A stretch of 64,000 nucleotides of DNA from contig JADNRX010000075.1 in assembly GCA_015501595.1 (NCBI GenBank), positions 62,001 to 126,000 of the forward strand, read 5' to 3'. This document shows positions 57,574-64,000 of the stretch, in pieces. A program made the position numbers and the translations under genes. A model generated the notes under the pieces. That model had not been told where the DNA came from and searched no databases. It was given only the letters and a program-made list of their open reading frames with translations. Numbering within the stretch: the stretch's first letter is position 1; every line of letters begins with the position of its first letter. This DNA comes from Hymenopellis radicata (Eukaryota > Basidiomycota > Agaricomycetes > Agaricales > Physalacriaceae).

Positions 57574-60500
57574 TCATGATTGCGACGTCGCTTCAACACC
57601 AACGCTACTTTTCCTACTCCCCGACCGCGGCAAAATAGCCTTCTTCGGCTCCAGCTTGAACCGCTGTTTCGCGTTCGCCTGATGCTTCTTCATACGCAAA
57701 CGACACTTTTCGCATATATTGCCCAACACATCTACGGGAATCACGCGACGACACGCCTTGTTGCCGCACGGCCGCTAGAAACAACGTGTTCAAGTAAAGC
57801 CGCTTCGGCTCAGTCGGACAAGAAAAACTTACAGGTTTCGCCTGCGAATCAGGCTGAGGTGGCGGATCACTTTGATCGACGGCAGGTTGTGGTGGCTCAT
57901 TGGTAGCACTCTGCTGACTTGGTGACACCGATGTTGGCGGCGAAACAACGACGTGGGCCGCGGGAACATCAGTCGTCGGCTGGGGAGGCGATGTAGGCAG
58001 AGAAGAAGATACAGGTTCTCGCGTCAGGTTGACGCTGAACTGCGACTGCGACGACTCCACTGGTCCAACGCCCATATAATTGACTTGCTCGAGCTCCCCA
58101 GTCGGGTTCTCGCCTCGTCGTCGTCGCGGCCGCTTTTCCTGCATACAGGATCAGCTAAGAATAACCGACAAAAGAGAAGGACTGACATCGGGTTTATAGT
58201 AATTGAACGACATGTTCTTACTGATCGCTGCCACAGTGTCGACCAGATATTGAGGAGTGCCTGCTGGCTTTGGCGCTATGGGAATCAAGGAAGAATACGA
58301 CGACGGCCGGAAAATATCACGGTCCGCTGAAGGTGTGAAGGCTGGCGACGTAGGTACTGTGGCTGACAACGATGTACTGGGCGTCGAGGGCTGGGCCTGA
58401 ACCTCAAATGTAGGACCAGCCGATGAAGCAGGTACGGGCGACTTTGAAGCTGGTTTGGAAGGCGTTGAAGACGTCGCGGTCTCAGTCTTCGCGGGTTCTG
58501 TCGGAGACGTCGAGGTCTGCGCAGGCATATCTTGAGTCGGAGGTGAGCGGGTATCTGGCGCTGGCGTAGGTGTCGAAGACGGTGAAGCATCCGTCTTCTT
58601 CCTACTTTTCCTCTGAGCAGTCTTTGGCACCGACACTGGTACAGGAGGTGAAATGGGGTACGGATAACGCCCTGTGTACGGTGCTGCGCCATATGGAGTA
58701 TAGTAAGGCGGGTATACATATGGAGATCCGCCATAAGGTTGTTGTGCTGGGTAGTGGTATGGGTAAGGGTAGGGAGAGTACATCGGTGCTTGGGGGTGAC
58801 TCGGTGGCGCACGGGGGTCTGCATTAGTATTGCCAGTGCTTGAACCAGCTTGCGGTTGTGCAGGAGGCGGGGAGGAGCCCCATAGGGCGGTACACCATAG
58901 GGAGGCATGTAATAGCTATGATAAGGGTATGGTGCATGTCCAGGAGCATAAGGATATCCTGGCGGGTATGGTACTGCAGATGCACTGGTCGATGGCACGG
59001 GTGCTGAACTTGAGCCACTAGCCGAAGCATTATTCGTTACCGGCGCTTTCTTGTCGATTTCGGCTTTCTTTGTCGAGCGCCGCTTCCTCTTCGTGGGTGG
59101 CTCGGTCGGAGTTGATATCGAAAAGGTCGCTTGCTGCACTTTAGACGTGCCGGGAGCTGATGGAGCAATCGTCGCTGATGGGGTAACCGTTTGCGCGAAC
59201 GAGGTTGAAGCATTCTGGTAATCGTTGTGCTGGGAGACTGTGAGCAAAGTGAAAAAATAAAATATTGGAAACATACCGAAACCGCTTTGTGTTCAGCAGT
59301 TTTGGGACTTTGGGATGATGCTTGAGGGGGAGTACGAACCGGTTCGACCTTCGTATTCGAAGGAGGAACATCGACAATAGCGTGACCATCCGTTTCAACT
59401 GGCGATATTGCAGACGTGTCGGCCAGCGGGACCGTCGTGGTCTCCTCTATCTGATCATTCAGAGACTGAGGATTGACATCGAAGACAATCGGTTCATCGC
59501 CCATATCAGCAACAACCACGTCGCTGATGATAGGTTGTTCTTCTGGTACTGCAGGTGGAGCTACAGTAGACGTTGAAGCTTCATTTGACGCGTCTTCCTC
59601 CTTCCTTGAGCGCAGCCATGCCTTTTCTGCTTCTCTTAGCTCCTTTTCGACATCTGCGCGTCGCTGGGCCTGCAATGCCTTGCGATTAATGCGACAAGGA
59701 TCGCACATGCGCCAACGAGTTCCGGGAGGTATAAGATTATGACAGTTCGGAGCAGTACAACTCCAAGTTCGATGTCGTTTCTGGAGATGATGAGTCTACT
59801 ACACTTCAAGTTGTCAAATAAACTGACCTCGGCTCTCTCCTTCTCTCGAATATATTCAGCCTCGTAATCTATCGCAGGCTTCCGGTGAGGTTGAGTCAGG
59901 CAGAGGGCCTTTCTCTTTTTTCCTGCGTTTCGGTGGAGGCACTTGCTCGTCAGCATCATCGTCATCGGCGTCTGCATCCTCTTGAACGGACTGGCTGTCC
60001 CTGCCAATTTCGAAGGTTTCCCCAACGGAGCCTTCTGGGGGCCCCACCGACTTTACTTCTTTCTCCCGAACGCGCTTCAATTGACTGTGGTGGCGATTCT
60101 GCAGTCGATGCTGCTCGCATCGTTTGAAGAGATAGCTTCCAGGAAGGATCTTGTGGCAGTGGGAGACCGTGCACATATGAGGCGGGAGATTGGGAACGGG
60201 TTTGTCTGACGAGGTTTGGCCGAGTGATTGTATGGAAGCCGTGCTCAGGGCAAGGGACTGGTCAGGCATTGCAGTGAGCAGCGTCTGCGGAGAAAGGGAG
60301 GAATAGGCAGAGACAAGGGCCTCAATGTTCTCAGGCATGGAAATCTTCTCATCGACGATGGACTGTTCCCATTCGAATAGCTCATCAGGCGAGTCGCTGA
60401 GAGGCGCAAGACCTAGGCCACGACGACGCTCGTCCTCGACGTCTCTGAGATTATCGAGTTCCTGTTCGAAAGCGACGCGTTCTGCCTTCCACTTGCGGCG

Positions 60501-61268
60501 TTTAGTGATGCCGTAGTTGCGATAACGATCGCGACAAGGCTCACACATCTTGTACGGGTATGAACCATCGATGACCGTTCGACAGCCCTTGACTGAGCAA
60601 AAACGAGGAGGAAGAGTGTCTGCATTTGGAGCAGGAACTGGCGATAATGTATCGGGCGACTTTTCCTTTCCAGTTCGTGGTTTCTTGGCAGGCGGAGGAG
60701 AGTCGCGGACTGGGGATACTTCTGCTGGTCTAGAGATGGTTGGTGGCAGAGTCAAAGCGCCAGCTAGCTCGCTGCTAGTCGATGGATTACTTCGGAAGAG
60801 GCGTGGATCGATGGTACTGCCCAATTCTGATGCTGCGGTTCTGGTTCAGGAGGAGGCGTATCGAGATGAAACCCTGGCGCATATGGGCCGTCAGACAGGC
60901 CGTGCTACATCATGCACTGTAAGCCGGTGGGCGATATAGCAAACAAGGTAGTCAGTCACCTCTGGTCTTTGGTCCTCTGGACGCGGCATCCACGCCGCTG
61001 AGCCAGGTATCTGTTCGACGGGTACCACCGTCTGGCCGCTCACCGCCGCCTTTTCCAGCTTTCGGCGGGCTCTTTTCGTCGACGCGTAGATTCTGTGCTT
61101 CCCACGACATGACTCGCACATCTTGTTGGGCGACTCGGGCTCGATGGGTCGTTGGCATCCTTTGACTGTGCATCTTCGCTGGGTCCCGGTCACTTCCAAT
61201 GTCGCTTCAACGTCGTTTGAGGGGAACTTGTAGCCATAATATCCCCCAGACTCGGGTGGGACACTCAT
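57574..61268 (-). CDS. large protein with five CX4CX12CX2[C/H] modules
   Basis: Unrecognised protein, possibly nucleic-acid binding. Five copies of one module appear along the minus strand. They start at about 61,175 (CTVKGCQ), 60,600 (CSVKGCR), 60,178 (CTVSHCH), 59,755 (CTAPNCH) and 57,768 (CGNKACR). Each has C-x4-C-x12-C-x2-C, with His as the last ligand in the third, followed by Arg and a Lys/Arg-rich stretch. Between modules 4 and 5 lies a long Pro/Ser/Thr and Tyr-Pro-rich low-complexity region (YPYAPGHAPYPYHSYYMPPY). Spacing suggests a small zinc-binding unit, an inference. The junction between exon 1 and the frame starting near 60,824 is unresolved, so two adjacent genes cannot be ruled out. 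Confidence 0.65.
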
Positions 61269-61768
61269 TCCAGACTCGTAGCACTAGACGCAACAGGCAG
61301 CCTGCGGAAGAGTGCTTTCAAATTCCGCTCGCGCAGGTACACAGTCGTAAATATGGTACACACACGATCTAATCAATTGGCTCACTCAAGTCGATATGCC
61401 TGGACACGAGTCTATTCAATGGATTCTGGCCAGCAGAGGGCTACAACAACGCAACAGCAGGTCATACTTTCGTTAATTGAGATCTAATTTACTGTCGGCT
61501 TCCGGCTGCTTAACTGGCCGTTTCCAAAACATGTAGACTTGAAGAAGATCCTATCGAGCGTGGTAAGAATGAGAGAGATCAAAGAGACAACTTCAATTAC
61601 TCTTTGTGTGCCGAAGAGCAAAACTGCTGTTAACGGAACTACAAGAACTGACTCAGCAAGCTCAGATGAAAGAGGTAGAGAACGTACTCGTAGAAACAAC
61701 GATATTCAAATCAGCACCGTGATGAACGGTGAAGAAGAACACAAGACTCAAACTATACACCTGTAAGC
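61269..61768. other. intergenic, no supported gene
   Basis: 500 bp upstream of the Cys-module gene and downstream of the membrane protein gene; A-T-rich, no motif. Confidence 0.5.
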
Positions 61769-62812
61769 TCACAGCCTTCTAGTGCAGCATTTGAAGACTG
61801 ACGCGATCGCAAAAACACCGAAAATCATAAAACCAAAGACTCGTAGCGCCAGGGATATTGAGTTGGCTTCTTTCTTGAGGACTGCCCAATGTTTACGCAG
61901 AAGATTGCATGTTAAGCCTAGAGAGATGATCCGTCATCAGTGGATCCTATAGCGTAATCGGGCACCGACCTTCAATGACAACGGTTGGGAGTAATAGTAG
62001 GACCACCAGGCCCGTAGAGACTCTTCCTCTAGACGGATATGAGAATGCGAACATCTTGAAGAGTGAGACGACCAACGGAATGGGATTTCCAGTGTTGCAA
62101 TACATGCCACTACCCGTCCTCCGGATCGAATCAGGATCATTTAATCCAATCTGATGATACGGAAGTGAGAGCGCGCACTGGCAAACGTGGGTGAAAACCC
62201 TACAATAAGCGCTTCTAACAGTAGGATAGCGTGTACCACATAAGGGAAGATAAGAATCTGTCGAGACATATGAGCACAGGCGCCGATGATGAGAAAGTCG
62301 ACGAACAGCACTAGACCAATACTGTTCTCTCTTGATCCTGGTTCCCAGAAGTATGAAGCGAATGTTGAACCAAATCTACGGAATATTGAGGGATTACCGG
62401 ATAGAGTCAGCTTCCACGGTTACCTGTACAACTAGTCCCATCGTCGCCGCTGCCGTACTGATGAAGTGTGTCAATGGAAGACACTGGAAGGCGATGATAG
62501 GACATACAGTGGCGGGGCAGCATATATCAACAACGCCTGCGTGAAACAGACACTGAAGCCTGGCTCGGGATTGTTGATTTCACCGCTGAACAGTAGGAGA
62601 GTATATGAAAGAGATGAGATGAACCAAGAGAACATGAAGCTGAACCAGGTCATATGTCGCGAGATGCGGCTCGCATATAAAGCCGTGCTCATAACGATGA
62701 GGGAGCCGAAGAGTCCAATGCATTGGAACGCGACGAAGACGCCGATTCGACTGGACGCGTGCTGAGAGTAATCTGGAGAACGATCTTCACCTGAACGGGA
62801 TGTCAACGGCAT
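61769..62812 (-). CDS. multi-span membrane protein, GPCR-like, paralogue of the gene at 63493
   Basis: The first exon reads VFVAFQCIGLFGSLIVMSTA, then SRHMTWFSFMFSWFISSLSY and CFTQALLIYAAPPL. Later frames give LVLFVDFLIIGACAH, IFPYVVHAILLLEALIVGFS, SGMYCNTGNPIPL, RVSTGLVVLLLLPTVVIEG and LRVFGFMIFGVFAIASVF. That makes about seven hydrophobic helices, as in a family of basidiomycete seven-helix proteins. Exon edges between 62,150 and 62,560 are approximate. No G-protein-coupling motif could be verified. It is transcribed away from its relative across a 680 bp spacer. Confidence 0.65.
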
Positions 62813-63492
62813 CTAAACGACGGCGAAAAGGGGCTCACGGGATGCAATAAGGAAAGACAATGGCGCCATGACTAGAAATTGAAAGAGAGTTCAACAATGA
62901 AGAACAGGCTACCAGAACCATAAGAAAAAGAAAGCCGCCAGGGGTCTCGTCGAGATGAGAGGAAAGAGAAAGATGGGAAACAATTTCTTTGTAGCCGCAT
63001 CAATGATAATCGAAAGGAGTAAAGGCCTCTGGGTAGATCTTGTCAATGGATTCAATTGACGCACTATAAAACGCACGTTTCACGTGTCGAAAGGCGGTGA
63101 AGAAGTGTCATTTCATCAGTCGCGACGTCGGACCGTGTAAGTTTTGATGCGCCGTTGTTGTCTTCACACCCGATACCCTTATGTCTGTGTGTCCGTCGGC
63201 CGCGCTTCCGTATAATAATTCTGTAGGAGAGTTAACAGTCTATTGAACATGCGCTACGACTTACTATTTACAGTCGCATGTGCGAGGTACTGCAGACAGT
63301 CGTTGTGCTAATCAGGAGGGGCGTGGGAAACCGGAATATGTGGGCGCTTGTTTACCGGATCGCATCTCTGTTCCGATTCAGACGCGACGTCACCTGAAAC
63401 AGTGAGCAGATCTCCAGTTTACGGGGACTTTCCTGACCGTGTCGCGTAGACTTCATGCTGGACCTTGTTGAGCACCATTAGACACTGTCAAG
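62813..63492. promoter_or_regulatory. divergent promoter region of two membrane-protein paralogues
   Basis: 680 bp spacer. A TATAAAA at 63065-63071 is followed within 25 bp by CACGTTTCACGTG. Its distance (about 420 bp) from the right-hand ATG makes its target uncertain. Confidence 0.4.
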
Positions 63493-64000
63493 ATGGCGGG
63501 CGACACTGCGACCACGCTTTACCGCTTTTTCATCGGCCTCCAGATCAGTGGCGCTATTGGAATGGCTCTAATTCTGTCAACTGCTATATTCTCCTCGATC
63601 GTCAAGCGCTGTTCGACCTGGTACACGTTCTGCCTCTCGTGGACGATATCTTGCGTCGCATATTGCTTGCTATTCTTCGCGGGAGGACGAGATCAAACCT
63701 ACGTGCCCGGATCCAGGCTATGCATTACGCAAGCTGCGTTCATGTATTCGGTCCCGAGCTTGTATGTTGTCGCCTCTTTGTCGCTATTCTTAATGTCGAC
63801 CTCCGCCCAGAACTTCGCTGTCGACTCTAGCCCTCCTGATTCATGTAAGCACACATCGTTTCGACTGTTTCTTCCTAACGCGTCTCTCTAGAGCTGGTAT
63901 AACGTTCATTTTGGTTTATCGCTGCCTCCTCTAGAAACTCATCACAAGGCTGTAATTGCAGTGCGCTCAGTTTTGTTTTTATCTGCCCCCCGTAAACTCA
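63493..64000 (+). CDS. multi-span membrane protein, GPCR-like, 3' end outside the window
   Basis: Starts MAGDTATTLYRFFIGLQISG, then AIGMALILSTAIFSSIVKRC, STWYTFCLSWTISCVAYCLL and CITQAAFMYSVPSL. These match, helix by helix, the gene at 61769-62812 (for example TWFSFMFSWFISSLSY against TWYTFCLSWTISCVAY). Inferred introns at about 63,762-63,812 and 63,845-63,891 join PSL to TSLSTLALLIH and then SWYNVHFGLSLPPLETHHKA. Only the first three or four helices are in the window. Ligand and function unknown. Confidence 0.7.

Overview
The window is nuclear DNA of a filamentous basidiomycete, most likely a mushroom-forming Agaricomycete. The evidence is direct: genes are cut by many 45-60 bp GT-AG introns, neighbouring genes lie on both strands with short spacers, and several families are typical of that class (two DUF6533/DUF6534 membrane proteins, an F-box/LRR protein, a GtaA-type glutaminase, a trichodiene-synthase-like terpene synthase). 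No species can be named from the sequence alone. All gene models below were spliced by eye, so exact exon edges are inferences unless positions are given.

Left part (1-33.6 kb) is mostly ordinary gene space: Cu/Zn superoxide dismutase (cut by the left edge), geranylgeranyl diphosphate synthase, the autophagic lipase Atg15, a two-RRM RNA-binding protein, a DUF6533 membrane protein, a tRNA-Ala-like gene followed by two adjacent inverted-repeat (MITE-like) elements, an amidase, a membrane-anchored GtaA-type glutaminase, the cohesin release factor WAPL, a damaged short-chain dehydrogenase, a type II membrane O-fucosyltransferase-like protein, a cyclophilin, an APH-like kinase and an F-box protein.

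Middle part (34-51 kb) is the accessory region. Two same-orientation, decayed copies of one gene for a secreted/transmembrane protein (34.0-35.4 kb and 49.7-50.9 kb) bracket about 14 kb holding a DUF6534 protein, a ubiquitin gene remnant and a compact biosynthetic cluster. The cluster has an NRPS with C-A-T-C order, a divergently transcribed alpha/beta hydrolase, a TRI5-like sesquiterpene synthase and a cytochrome P450. NRPS plus terpene synthase plus P450 suggests a terpenoid carrying an amino acid, or two separate products. The terpene synthase and the P450 both carry single-base losses that break the frame, so the locus is either decaying or affected by sequencing error.

Right part (51-64 kb) returns to conserved genes: TFIIA gamma, a GPI-anchored Ser/Thr-rich wall protein, a GH88-type glucuronyl hydrolase, a Skt5/Chs4-type chitin synthase activator ending in a CaaX box, a large protein with five copies of a CX4CX12CX2[C/H] module, and a divergent pair of related multi-span membrane proteins, the second cut by the right edge. 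Across the window at least five introns look like GC-AG rather than GT-AG.
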